Part shown: piece by piece, positions 52,215 through 62,354 of the stretch
Numbering within the stretch: position 1 is the first letter of the stretch
How the letters are laid out: every line of letters starts with the position of its first letter
Assembly: GCA_963732155.1 (NCBI GenBank)
Contig: CAVSYB010000002.1
Coordinates: forward strand, 186,001-250,000
DNA: 64,000 nucleotides
Source of the DNA: Roseiarcus sp963732155
GTDB lineage: Bacteria; Pseudomonadota; Alphaproteobacteria; Rhizobiales; Beijerinckiaceae
Reading direction: 5' to 3'
Notes under the pieces: generated by a model
Seen by the model: only the letters and a program-made list of their open reading frames with translations
The model's database searches: none
What the model was told of the DNA's origin: nothing
Program-made: the position numbers and the translations under genes

Positions 52215-52829
52215 CTACGGGGAGCGCGCCTCGCGCGTGACGTCCTCGACATGATGCAAGAGGTAAAGCAGGCGCTGTTGCGCTCCAAACACCGGCTTGT
52301 TGACGGGCCGCCAGTATCGCTCGACAAACTGGCCGTCCGGCGCCCTCACGTCGTAGCGTTGGATCGGCATGGCGTGCGGTTCGCCCGTTTCGCCGGCGAT
52401 CCGCAGCGAGAAATACAAGTTGCTGACGCCGTCGGCGGCGGGGTCGCCGGGGTTGTCGGGAAAGATTTCAAACAATGGTTTGCCGAGCACGCGGCCGGGG
52501 GCGATCATGGTCGCGCTGGCATAGGCCTCGTTGATCGCCAGGATATGCAGGCCGGGACCGGCGTCGAGCGCCATATAGGAATTCGGCGAGCCGCCGAACT
52601 CCCGTTCGAAATGGCTCACGCTTTCCGGGTCGAGCTTGAACGGGCCAGGAGCGCCCGCAGGGAGCGGCCGATCGCCGCTGACGCCCATTTCAGCGGCGTT
52701 GAGAAAGGCGAGGTCGCGCTGCGCCGACGCCAGCAGCGAACGCAAAGTGCGCTGGGAGGCGTCGTCGGTCCTTTCCGTGAGCAGCCGCTGAAAGCGCGCA
52801 ATATTTTGCTGCAAAATGAAACGCTGCAC
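52215..52829 (-). CDS. PAS-domain protein
   Basis: 204 residues. N-terminal helix (QRFILQQNIARFQRLLTERTDDASQRTLRSLLASAQRDLAFL) could be a coiled coil. A PAS domain follows (about residues 82-195): SYMALDAGPGLHILAINEAYASATMIAPGRVLGKPLFEIFPDNPGDP and ERYWRPVNKPVFGAQQRLLYLLHHVEDVT. There is no output domain, so it would act as a sensor through a partner, or it is a stand-alone PAS protein as found in several alphaproteobacteria. Ligand unknown. It lies between pccB and the cytochrome genes, convergent with pccB. Confidence 0.82.
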   Translation of the reverse strand: MQRFILQQNIARFQRLLTERTDDASQRTLRSLLASAQRDLAFLNAAEMGVSGDRPLPAGAPGPFKLDPESVSHFEREFGGSPNSYMALDAGPGLHILAINEAYASATMIAPGRVLGKPLFEIFPDNPGDPAADGVSNLYFSLRIAGETGEPHAMPIQRYDVRAPDGQFVERYWRPVNKPVFGAQQRLLYLLHHVEDVTREARSP

Positions 52830-52908
52830 GGCCCGCCTCCTCCAGCGAAATCGCTAGCGATCCACGGAACGGCCGAACCAGACTCCTAGAAATCAGCAAG
52901 TCCCAAGC

Positions 52909-53058
52909 TCATTCTGCCCCTTGCGGCTGCCCGGAGCAAGCCTTGACCCGTTTCGTGTCCCACTTGTTGTCGCCGGGCGCGGAGATCTCGACGAGGTCGT
53001 CCGCCCCCTGCGATGCGCCCGCGCCCTGCAGGGAGCGGGACGGTTCGATCAGTTCGCG
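52909..53058 (-). other. Coding-like stretch without a start codon, after the dihaem cytochrome gene
   Basis: In the same frame as the cytochrome gene but after TAG GCG TAG, 49 codons read REL..., with DDLVEISAPGDNKWDTKRVKA and end CSGQPQGAE before TGA. Residue composition looks like a protein C-terminus rather than random GC-rich translation, but there is no ATG, GTG or TTG in it. It may be a gene remnant. I do not recognise the family. Confidence 0.25.
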
Positions 53059-53064
53059 CTACGC

Positions 53065-53976
53065 CTAAGGCGCGCCGGCCGCGCCCGCCGGGCTCTTGAG
53101 ATATTCGCCGATCGCTTCGCGGTAGGCCGCCGGCAGTTCGGCGGTGTTGCGCACCACCGCCGCCATCCCCCCGCCGAGCGCGTCGCCCGTCGGGGTGAAG
53201 CCGCTGGAAAGCGCTTCGGCGATGTCGGACGTCGACCAATCCCTGAGGCCGGCGGCGGTGATGTCGGGCGTCTTGCCCTTGCCGTCGAGGCTCGGTCCGC
53301 CCTTCAGCCGGCTGCTTGCGACGATGCCGCCGAACGCGTCGCGCCGTGAATGGCACTCGGCGCAATGTCCGGGCCCTTCGACGAGATAGCGCCCGAACCG
53401 CCAGCCGGCGTCGCGGTTCGGCGCGTCGGGCAGAGCGGCGGCGTCCAGATAGAGCCATTTCCACAGGCCGATCGCGCGGCGGATCGTGAAGAACAAGGCC
53501 GGCGCCTGCGGCGGCGCCCGACCGGAAACCACCGGCGCCGCGCGAAGGAAGGCGAAGAGATCGCGCACGTCGGTCGCCGTCATGTGGCGGTATGAAGCGT
53601 AGGGAAACGCGGGATAATAATGCTCGCCGCGCGGCGAGACGCCGGCAAGCAGCGCCTGCGCGAAGTCATGCGCGCTCCAGCTCCCGATTCCGTCTCTCGC
53701 GTCGGGAGAAATGTTGGGCGGATAGAACGAGCCGAATGGGGTCTTCAACTCCAGTCCGCCGCCGAGCCTTAAGGGATCGGGCTGGCCCGGCGACATGTGG
53801 CAGGCGTCGCAGCCGGCGGCGAAAAACACAATCCGACCCGCATTCGCGTCGCCCGGCGCGGCGACCGCCGCCGCGATGGCGGGGTCGAGCGGGCGCGAGG
53901 CGGACAACAGCCATGCCGCGCCCGCGATCGCGGCGCCGATCGCGATCCCGGCGAGAATGAACAACCGCTTCTTCAT
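53065..53976 (-). CDS. Dihaem cytochrome c
   Basis: 303 residues. An N-terminal membrane anchor or uncleaved signal (LFILAGIAIGAAIAGAAWLL) is followed by two c-type haem sites: CDACH at residues 56-60 in AAGCDACHMSPGQPDP, and CAECH in GPGHCAECHSRRDAFGG. Candidate distal Met ligands are in HMTATDVRDLFAFL and GGGMAAVVRNTAELP. This is the pattern of cytochromes paired with periplasmic dehydrogenases. No dehydrogenase gene is adjacent, so the electron donor is unknown. It lies 58 bases after the cytochrome c' gene, probably in one transcript. Confidence 0.9.
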   Translation of the reverse strand: MKKRLFILAGIAIGAAIAGAAWLLSASRPLDPAIAAAVAAPGDANAGRIVFFAAGCDACHMSPGQPDPLRLGGGLELKTPFGSFYPPNISPDARDGIGSWSAHDFAQALLAGVSPRGEHYYPAFPYASYRHMTATDVRDLFAFLRAAPVVSGRAPPQAPALFFTIRRAIGLWKWLYLDAAALPDAPNRDAGWRFGRYLVEGPGHCAECHSRRDAFGGIVASSRLKGGPSLDGKGKTPDITAAGLRDWSTSDIAEALSSGFTPTGDALGGGMAAVVRNTAELPAAYREAIGEYLKSPAGAAGAP

Positions 53977-54034
53977 GGCCGAGGCAGCGTACGCCGCCGA
54001 ACCCCGGAGCGAAGCGCTCGCGCGCGGAGGCTAA

Positions 54035-54466
54035 TCAGGATTTCTTGGCCCGGTAGAGCTCGTGACATCCCCCGCAGTTCTTCAACACGCCCGGCATCTG
54101 CGCCTTGAAGCTCGCCTCGTCGGTGATCGCCGCCAAAGCCGCTGCGGCGTCCGCGCCGAATTTGACGTAGCGCGCGTTGAAATCGGCTTTGTTGTCCCAG
54201 ATCGCCGGCAGCGCATTGGTGTCGCCGGTCTTGCTGTCATCGGGAAACAGTGCCGGCGTCTTGGCGGCCGCTTCGCCGAACGTCCTCAGCGCAGCCTGGA
54301 CCACGGCGAGATCGAACGGCGCGCCTTTGAGCATGCCAACGACGGTCCTTGTCGCCTCGCCGTCGGCCTTCATCAGCGCGCGCCGTTGCTTGATCGAATC
54401 GCCGTCCGCGAGAACCGCGCCGGCGCCGATCGCGACCAAAAGGCCGGTGACAATCAATCGCCTCAT
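54035..54466 (-). CDS. Cytochrome c' (class II c-type cytochrome)
   Basis: 143 residues. Signal peptide MRRLIVTGLLVAIGAGAVLAD. Four-helix class II layout: DSIKQRRALMKADGEATRTVVGMLKG, then DLAVVQAALRTFGEAAAKTPALFPDDS, WDNKADFNARYVKFGADAAAAL, and the C-terminal haem site LKNCGGCHELYRAKKS (CGGCH). These proteins bind haem in the periplasm and are linked to NO binding or electron transfer. A purine-rich GGAGGAGG lies upstream. First of the cytochrome pair. Confidence 0.92.
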   Translation of the reverse strand: MRRLIVTGLLVAIGAGAVLADGDSIKQRRALMKADGEATRTVVGMLKGAPFDLAVVQAALRTFGEAAAKTPALFPDDSKTGDTNALPAIWDNKADFNARYVKFGADAAAALAAITDEASFKAQMPGVLKNCGGCHELYRAKKS

Positions 54467-55007
54467 ATCATGCCTCCTCCTGCGCGCTCTGGGAAGGCGG
54501 CGGCGCATGCCAGTCTCCCAACGCGGAACACGCCGCCTGACCCGGGGGCCCGGATCGCCGCGACGTCGGCCAGTTTACGCTTCATTCGCGTCAGCGCCAT
54601 GCCGCTCGCCTAATCGTGATCGGGCGGTTGCGCGGGCGGCGCGCCAACGAAAGCGCGCGCGCTTCACTACAAACCCGACTAGGGTTGTCGCGGCGCCGAC
54701 AGTCTCATCGTCAACTCGCGCGTTGGCGGCTCTCCCGCCGTCGCGTCCGGCTTCGACATCGCCGTGCGATACGAACGGCGCGGAATTTCGCACCCGATCG
54801 AGGAGCTTGCGCGCCGGGTCCGCTTCACCAACTCTTCTGTTTGCGCGAGATGAAACAGTGGGGATTCCCGCTGTCGGGGCGCGCCCGCGTTCAGGCATCC
54901 TGATATTCAGGAACAAAAGCTTGACGAAACTCGAGCTCGCGACGATGCTGTCGGGAAGCGGCGGGAATGGTCCTCCGCGCGGAGACCCCGGAGTCGAAAA
55001 ACGCATT

Positions 55008-55185
55008 TTCCAAATTTTTTCGCCCCCAAGCCATTGAAATCCCGCGAATCCGCCAAGGAAATCTTTGGAAATCCAAGGAAATTCCAAGGAAATGCAAAAC
55101 GCCAAGCCATTGATTTCCAACGAATCCGCCACATAGAAATTTGGAAATCCAGGAAGGGCTTTGGAAATCCAAATTTTTGCGCCGG
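55008..55185. repeat. Degenerate direct repeats built on GGAAATCC-type units
   Basis: Two diverged copies of a roughly 60-base unit start CAAGCCATTGA at 55027 and 55103, each followed by CGAATCCGCC and TTGGAAATCC. GGAAATCC, GGAAATTCC and related units recur at least five times. CCAAATTTTTTCGCC (55012) and CCAAATTTTTGCGCC (55171) bracket the array. Composition is far more AT-rich than the surroundings. It lies in the 885-base gap between the cytochrome c' gene and the hypothetical gene at 55352; the part from 54467 to 55007 shows only a short palindrome (AAACCCGACTAGGGTT near 54675). Non-coding by my reading. Confidence 0.5.
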
Positions 55186-55351
55186 CCGCGGGCGGCGCCT
55201 TCATGTTCTCGCAACCATGCCTGTTGGCGGGGCCTTAACCGTGCCCGGATTTGACTGAGGGTGATTCATCGGCTGGCAAATATTCCAACCCACAGTCCCG
55301 TCCAACAAAATGAAGTCGCCCGTCGAAACGGGCGGTTCGGGAACGTGGAAT

Positions 55352-55804
55352 ATGTCCAAACCAACGGCTTTCGCGGTCGATCGAAGCCGGACGATCATCT
55401 CCTCGCTGATCCATGGTCGCGAGGTCAGCGGCCTCGACGTCGCCTGGCTGCGGCGCGAAGTGTTCGGCGAGGGCGAGGTCACGCGCGAGGCCGCCGAAGA
55501 GCTGTTCGCAGTCGCCCGGTCCGACGTCGCCAAGGCGCCGGAGTGGACGCATCTGTTCGTCGAGCTGATCACCCGGCATGTCCTCGCCCAATCGCGCCCG
55601 GCCGGGGTGGTGGGAGAGGCGCAGGCGCAATGGCTGATCGATCGCGCCGATGAGGCGCGCTCGCGCGACGCACTGGCCGCGCTCGTCAACGTTCTCGCGG
55701 AGGCGGGGCGCGCCCCGCAGTGGTTCCTCGCCGCCGTGCGCGCGCGCGCCGCCGGCGGGTGGCCGGGCGTCGCAGAGGCGGTGCGGGCGTCGTCGGCGGG
55801 CTGA
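55352..55804 (+). CDS. Conserved hypothetical protein (cytoplasmic, helical)
   Basis: 150 residues from ATG 55352. Mostly predicted helical: SRTIISSLIHGREVSGLDVAWLRREVFGEGEVTREAAEELFAVARSDV, AKAPEWTHLFVELITRHVLAQSRPAGVVGEAQAQWLIDRADEA. No signal peptide or membrane segment. I do not recognise a family function. An in-frame ATG at 55310 is possible. It lies upstream of pccA on the same strand. Confidence 0.65.
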   Translation: MSKPTAFAVDRSRTIISSLIHGREVSGLDVAWLRREVFGEGEVTREAAEELFAVARSDVAKAPEWTHLFVELITRHVLAQSRPAGVVGEAQAQWLIDRADEARSRDALAALVNVLAEAGRAPQWFLAAVRARAAGGWPGVAEAVRASSAG

Positions 55805-55916
55805 TCGGCCGCCCGCCGCTCGAACTTTCCCGCGCTGGACGCCGCCGCCGCGCTCCCATAAAACCAAGCCCTTGCACGGCGATCGCTCGCCCGGCGAGCC
55901 TTCGAACGGGGGGCTG

Positions 55917-57920
<2,004 letters not shown>

Positions 57921-57937
57921 AAAAGGGAACCGCCGAC

Positions 57938-58330
57938 ATGCCCGCCCGCCGCCTCATTTCGTCCGGCTCGCCTTTCGAGGCCGCCTTCGGCTATTCGCGG
58001 GCGGTGGTCGACGGCGACCTGGTTTTCGTGTCGGGCACTACCGGCTACGACTATGCGACCATGACCATGCCCGAGGATGTCGCCGAGCAGGCGCGAAACA
58101 TCGCCAGGACCATTGCGGCGGCGCTGTCCGAGGCGGGCGGCGGCCTCGCCGACATCGTGCGGTTGCAGACCTTCGTCACCAGCCCGGACTATTGCGAGCC
58201 GGTGCTGGGCGTGGCGGGCGAAATTTTTGGGAACATCCGTCCCGCCGCGGCCATCTATGTCGTCGCCGCGCTGCTGCGGCCGGAGATGAAAGTCGAGATC
58301 GAAGCGACCGCGCGAATCAGGCGGTCGTAG
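57938..58330 (+). CDS. RidA-family protein
   Basis: 130 residues. YjgF/YER057c/UK114 fold: FGYSRAVVDGDLVFVSGTTGYDY, VAEQARNIARTIAAALSEAGGGLADIVRLQTFVTSPDYCEPVLGVAGEIFGNIRPAAAIYVVAALLRPEMKVEIEATARI. The catalytic Arg of true RidA (near VRxxxF/T) is replaced by the different local sequence IVRLQTFVT, so subgroup and deaminase activity are uncertain. It follows pccA by 17 bases and is probably co-transcribed. Confidence 0.86.
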   Translation: MPARRLISSGSPFEAAFGYSRAVVDGDLVFVSGTTGYDYATMTMPEDVAEQARNIARTIAAALSEAGGGLADIVRLQTFVTSPDYCEPVLGVAGEIFGNIRPAAAIYVVAALLRPEMKVEIEATARIRRS

Positions 58331-58458
58331 AGTCTCTTCGGGCGAAGCCTATTCGGTCGGGCCATGGAAAAACGCGATCGATCAATAACCTGGGGCGATC
58401 CGCTGTTCGCCGGGCCTGGAAAGCGCTCCAGCGGAGCCGGCGCTTGATGTCGGGGTGA

Positions 58459-60525
58459 ATGCGACTAACGTATGGCTATCGCGCCCTAGAGGAGGGGACG
58501 AAGGTCGCGATCAAAAACATGCTGGGAGGGAAAGGTTTGTCATTGGCGCCCGAGCGTGCAGGGTTCGGTGAAGATGCGGATACTTTCGCCAAGCTTCTGC
58601 GCGGGCACGCCCGCTTGCGCGGAAGCCGTCCGGCCTTTCGCCACAAGGACCTCGGCGTCTGGCGGACCTGGACATGGGCCGAGGTCTACGCGCAGACGCG
58701 CGCCCTGGCGCAGGGGCTCGCCTCGCTCGATCTCTCGCATGGCGACAAGATCGCCATCGTCGGCGCGAATCGGCCGCGCCTCTATTGGACGATCACCGCA
58801 GCGCAAATGCTCGGCGCCGTTCCGTTGCCGGTCTATGCCGATGCGGTCGCCGATGAAATGGCCTATGTGCTCGGACACGCCGAAGCCTCGCTGATCGTGG
58901 CCCAGGATCAGGAGCAGGTCGACAAGATTCTGTCCATCGCGGACCGATTGCCGCGCCTGACCCGCATTCTCTACGACGAGGAGCGCGGCTTGACCGGTTA
59001 TCGCGACGCGCGCCTCGGTTCGCTGGGCGAAACGATCGCGGTCGGCGTGAAGGCGTTGGGCGACCCCGCCGTGGCGTCGGCGCTCGATGCGCGGATCGCG
59101 GCCGGCAGGGGCGCCGATCCCTCGGTGATCCTCTATACGTCAGGCACGACCGGCCGCTCGAAAGGGGTGCTGCTGACCGGCGAGCGATGCATCGCCGCGG
59201 CCCGCGACACAGTGGCGTTCGACAAGTTGACCGATCGCGATGAAGTATTGGCCTACCTGCCGCTCGCCTGGGTCGGCGACCATTATCTCAACTACGCCCA
59301 GGGTTTCGTCGCCGGCTTTTGCATGGCTTGCCCCGAAAGCGTCGACACGGCGCAAGACGACTTGCGCGAGATCGGCCCGACTTTCCATTTTGCGCCCCCG
59401 CGCGTCTTCGAGGCCCTGCTGACCCGCGTCATGATCCGCATGGAGGACGCGGGTGCGATCAAGCGCGCCATGTTCCATCACTTCCTCGGGGTCGCCAGGA
59501 AATGGGGCGAAAGAATCGTCAACCGGCAGCCGGTTCCGTTGCTCGCGCGGCTGCATTATGCGGTCGGCGAAGCGCTCGTCTACGGACCGCTCAAGAACGT
59601 GCTCGGGTTCTCGAGAATCCGCGTCGCCTACACCGCGGGCGAAGCGATCGGCGCCGACCTTTTCGCTTTCTATCGCTCGCTTGGATTGAACCTCAAACAA
59701 CTCTACGGCCAGACGGAGGCGTTTCTCTACGTGACCGCGCAAGCCGACGGCGCGGTGCGCTCCGACGCCGTCGGCCCGCCGGCGCCGCATGTCGAATTGC
59801 GCATCGCCGGGGATGGCGAGGTTCAGTTCAAATCGCCGGGCATGTTCATCGGCTATTATCGCGAGCCTGAAAGGACCGCCGAAGCGTTGACGGCGGACGG
59901 CTTCGTCAAGACGGGCGACGCCGGCTATGTCGAGCCGGACGGTCAACTCAAGATCATCGATCGGGCCAAGGACGTCGGCAGGCTTGCCTCCGGCCAGCTC
60001 TTCGCGCCCAAATATATCGAGAACAAGCTGAAGTTCTTCCCCAACATCAAGGAGGCGGTGGCGATCGGTCAGGATCGCGACCATGTCGTCGCCTTGCTGA
60101 ATATCGAACTGGCCTCGGTGGGAAACTGGGCCGAGCGCAACAATGTCTCATACGGTTCGTATCAGGAGCTCGCCGGCAACCCGCTCGTCTACGAGATGAT
60201 CCAGACCCATGTCGACGAAGTCAATCGGGCTCTGGCGAGCGAGGCGGTGATGGCGGGCGCTCAAATCAAGCGATTCCTGATTCTGCCCAAGGAGCTCGAC
60301 GCCGACGACGGCGAACTGACGCGCACGCAAAAGGTGCGGCGCGGCCTCATCGGGGAACGTTACGCCTCGCTGGTCGCCGGCCTCTACGATGGTTCGGCTG
60401 TCGCTTCGATCTCGACGGAGATCACTTACGAGGACGGGCGCAAGAGCGTGCTGAACGGCAGCGCGCGCATCGTCGAGATGAGGTTGCATCCGGCGCCGTC
60501 GCCTCGGCGCGAGCGCGCCGCATGA
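58459..60525 (+). CDS. AMP-forming acyl-CoA ligase (long-chain type) of the liv operon
   Basis: 688 residues. Adenylate-forming enzyme: FRHKDLGVWRTWTWAEVYAQTRALAQGL, DKIAIVGANRPRLYWTITAAQMLGAVPLPVYADAVADEMAYVLGHAEA, the AMP motif ILYTSGTTGRSKGVLLTG, LYGQTEAFLYVT, GDAGYVEPDGQLKIIDRAKDVGRLASGQLFAPKYIENKLKFFP. This matches long-chain fatty acid or aromatic acid CoA ligases found upstream of liv-type ABC genes in alphaproteobacteria. The likely pathway is uptake of a carboxylic acid followed by CoA activation; substrate unknown. Start uncertain (58459 or 58519). Overlaps livG by 4 bases. Confidence 0.87.
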   Translation: MRLTYGYRALEEGTKVAIKNMLGGKGLSLAPERAGFGEDADTFAKLLRGHARLRGSRPAFRHKDLGVWRTWTWAEVYAQTRALAQGLASLDLSHGDKIAIVGANRPRLYWTITAAQMLGAVPLPVYADAVADEMAYVLGHAEASLIVAQDQEQVDKILSIADRLPRLTRILYDEERGLTGYRDARLGSLGETIAVGVKALGDPAVASALDARIAAGRGADPSVILYTSGTTGRSKGVLLTGERCIAAARDTVAFDKLTDRDEVLAYLPLAWVGDHYLNYAQGFVAGFCMACPESVDTAQDDLREIGPTFHFAPPRVFEALLTRVMIRMEDAGAIKRAMFHHFLGVARKWGERIVNRQPVPLLARLHYAVGEALVYGPLKNVLGFSRIRVAYTAGEAIGADLFAFYRSLGLNLKQLYGQTEAFLYVTAQADGAVRSDAVGPPAPHVELRIAGDGEVQFKSPGMFIGYYREPERTAEALTADGFVKTGDAGYVEPDGQLKIIDRAKDVGRLASGQLFAPKYIENKLKFFPNIKEAVAIGQDRDHVVALLNIELASVGNWAERNNVSYGSYQELAGNPLVYEMIQTHVDEVNRALASEAVMAGAQIKRFLILPKELDADDGELTRTQKVRRGLIGERYASLVAGLYDGSAVASISTEITYEDGRKSVLNGSARIVEMRLHPAPSPRRERAA

Positions 60526-61301
60526 GCAGCGCCGCGGAAACCCTGCTTTCCGTCGAACAGGTTTCGCTGTCCTTTGGCGGCGTCAGGGCGATCCGCGACG
60601 TGTCCTTCGACATCGTCAAAGGGGAAATCCGCGCGATCATCGGGCCGAACGGCGCCGGCAAAACGTCGATGCTCAATGTCGTCAACGGCTTCTATCATCC
60701 ACAGCAGGGGCGCATCACCTTTCGGGGCAAAACTCGGGCGGCGATGAGGCCTTATGAGGCGGCGGCCCATGGGATCGCGCGCACCTTCCAGAATGTCGCG
60801 TTGTTCAAGGGCATGACGACGCTCGACAATATCATGGCGGGGCGCACGTTGCGGATGAAGCGCGGCCTGTTTTGGCAGGCGCTCCGCCACGGTCCGGCCT
60901 TGAGCGAAGAAATCGAGCACCGCCGCTTCTGCGAGGGGATCATCGATTTCCTCGAAATCGAGGCGATCCGAAAAACCCCGGTCGGCTCGCTGCCGTATGG
61001 ATTGCAGAAGCGCGTCGAACTCGGCAGGGCGTTGGCGATGGAGCCTCAACTGTTGCTGCTCGACGAGCCGATGGCGGGCATGAATTTCGAGGAAAAGGAA
61101 GACATGAGCCGCTTCATCCTCGACGTGAACCATCACTATGGCGTCACGATCGCTCTGATCGAACATGACATGGGCGTCGTGATGGACCTCGCCAATCGCG
61201 TCGTCGTTCTCGACTACGGCCGCAAGATCGCCGACGGAACCCCCGACGAGGTCAAGAAAGATCCCACGGTGATCGACGCCTATCTCGGGGTCGCGCATTG
61301 A
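60522..61301 (+). CDS. livG: Liv-type ABC transporter ATP-binding protein (LivG-like)
   Basis: 259 residues. Walker A IGPNGAGKTS at 40-49, VVNGFYHPQQGRITFRGK, ARTFQNVALFKGMTTLDNIMAG (Q-loop), PYGLQKRVELGRALAMEPQLLLLDEPMAGMNFEEK (signature and Walker B), and IALIEHDMGVVMDLANRVVVLDYG (switch His). The ATGA start overlaps the ligase stop, so ligase and transporter are translationally coupled. Livs usually carry branched-chain amino acids; the adjacent ligase suggests an organic acid instead. Confidence 0.93.
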   Translation: MSSAAETLLSVEQVSLSFGGVRAIRDVSFDIVKGEIRAIIGPNGAGKTSMLNVVNGFYHPQQGRITFRGKTRAAMRPYEAAAHGIARTFQNVALFKGMTTLDNIMAGRTLRMKRGLFWQALRHGPALSEEIEHRRFCEGIIDFLEIEAIRKTPVGSLPYGLQKRVELGRALAMEPQLLLLDEPMAGMNFEEKEDMSRFILDVNHHYGVTIALIEHDMGVVMDLANRVVVLDYGRKIADGTPDEVKKDPTVIDAYLGVAH

Positions 61302-61314
61302 AGAACGCGCCGGC

Positions 61315-62271
61315 ATGACCTTGCTCTACCAGATTTTCGTCGATCCTTTCGCGCAGATGGCGGGCGCGCCCGATCTGCTGGTCCAGACGATATGGGAGGG
61401 ATTTGTGGCCGGCGTGCTTTATGCGTTGATTGCACTCGGTTTCGTGTTGATCTTCAAGGCGTCCGGCGTCTTCAATTTCGCGCAAGGGATCATGATGGTG
61501 TTCGCCGCCCTGACGCTGGTCGGCCTGCATGAGAAAGGCCTTCCGGCCTGGCTTGCGCTGCTTGCGACCATCGGCGTCATGTACGCGCTGGCCGTCGGCG
61601 TCGAGAAGGTTGTCCTTCGCCCGCTCGTCAACCAACCCGACATCATTCTGTTCATGGCGACGTTCGGCCTGACTTATTTCCTTATCGGCGCGGGTGAGTT
61701 GGTGTTCGGCGGGAATCCGAAGACGATGATCGCCGAGCAGCTCTATCTGCCATCCGGCTCGCTGGACTTCAAACTCCTCGGAGGGGCCGTGTCGCTGCAG
61801 AAAATCGACATCGCGGCGGCGGTCATTGCGGTCATCATGGTGGCGGGACTCGCGCTGTTCTTTCAGAAGACGCGCATCGGCCGCGCGCTCCGCGCCGTCG
61901 CCGATGATCATCAAGCGGCTTTATCGGTCGGAATTTCGCTCAACCAGATCTGGGTCGTCGTGTGGTTCGCGGCCGGCGTCGTGGCGTTGGCGACGGGGAT
62001 CCTGTGGGGCGCCCGCTCGGACGTGTCGTTCGCGTTGCAAATCGTCGCGTTGAAGGCGTTGCCGGTATTGATCCTGGGCGGGCTGACCTCCATTCCCGGC
62101 GCAATCGTCGGCGGCCTGATCATCGGGATCGGCGAGAAGCTCGGCGAGTTTTACTGGGGGCCGATGCTGGGCGGCGGCATCGAAAGCTGGCTTGCCTATT
62201 TCATCGCGCTGGCCTTCCTCCTGTTCCGACCGCAGGGCCTTTTCGGCGAGACTATTATCGAGCGGATTTAG
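61315..62271 (+). CDS. livH: Liv-type ABC permease (LivH-like)
   Basis: 318 residues, about eight membrane segments. Typical inner-membrane permease: FVAGVLYALIALGFVLIFKASGVFNFAQGIMMVFAAL (LivH N-terminal signature), ALLATIGVMYALAVGVEKVVLRPLV, RIGRALRAVADDHQAALSVGISLNQIW (EAA-like loop), GAIVGGLIIGIGEKLGEF. It starts 13 bases after livG; livM follows by 84 bases. Confidence 0.93.
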   Translation: MTLLYQIFVDPFAQMAGAPDLLVQTIWEGFVAGVLYALIALGFVLIFKASGVFNFAQGIMMVFAALTLVGLHEKGLPAWLALLATIGVMYALAVGVEKVVLRPLVNQPDIILFMATFGLTYFLIGAGELVFGGNPKTMIAEQLYLPSGSLDFKLLGGAVSLQKIDIAAAVIAVIMVAGLALFFQKTRIGRALRAVADDHQAALSVGISLNQIWVVVWFAAGVVALATGILWGARSDVSFALQIVALKALPVLILGGLTSIPGAIVGGLIIGIGEKLGEFYWGPMLGGGIESWLAYFIALAFLLFRPQGLFGETIIERI

Positions 62272-62354
62272 ATCCATGGCCTGGATTTTTGCCGGAGCGA
62301 AGGGGAAGATCGGCGATAGCGCCGGCGCGCCGCCGAGCGAACCGGGAAACTGAC

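Noticed and set aside
54616..55204. Long open frames on both strands in the gap after cytochrome c', one faintly resembling part of a LysR effector domain
   Set aside because: No start with ribosome site, no complete domain, and the frame crosses an AT-rich repeat array; most likely a shadow or a very old remnant.
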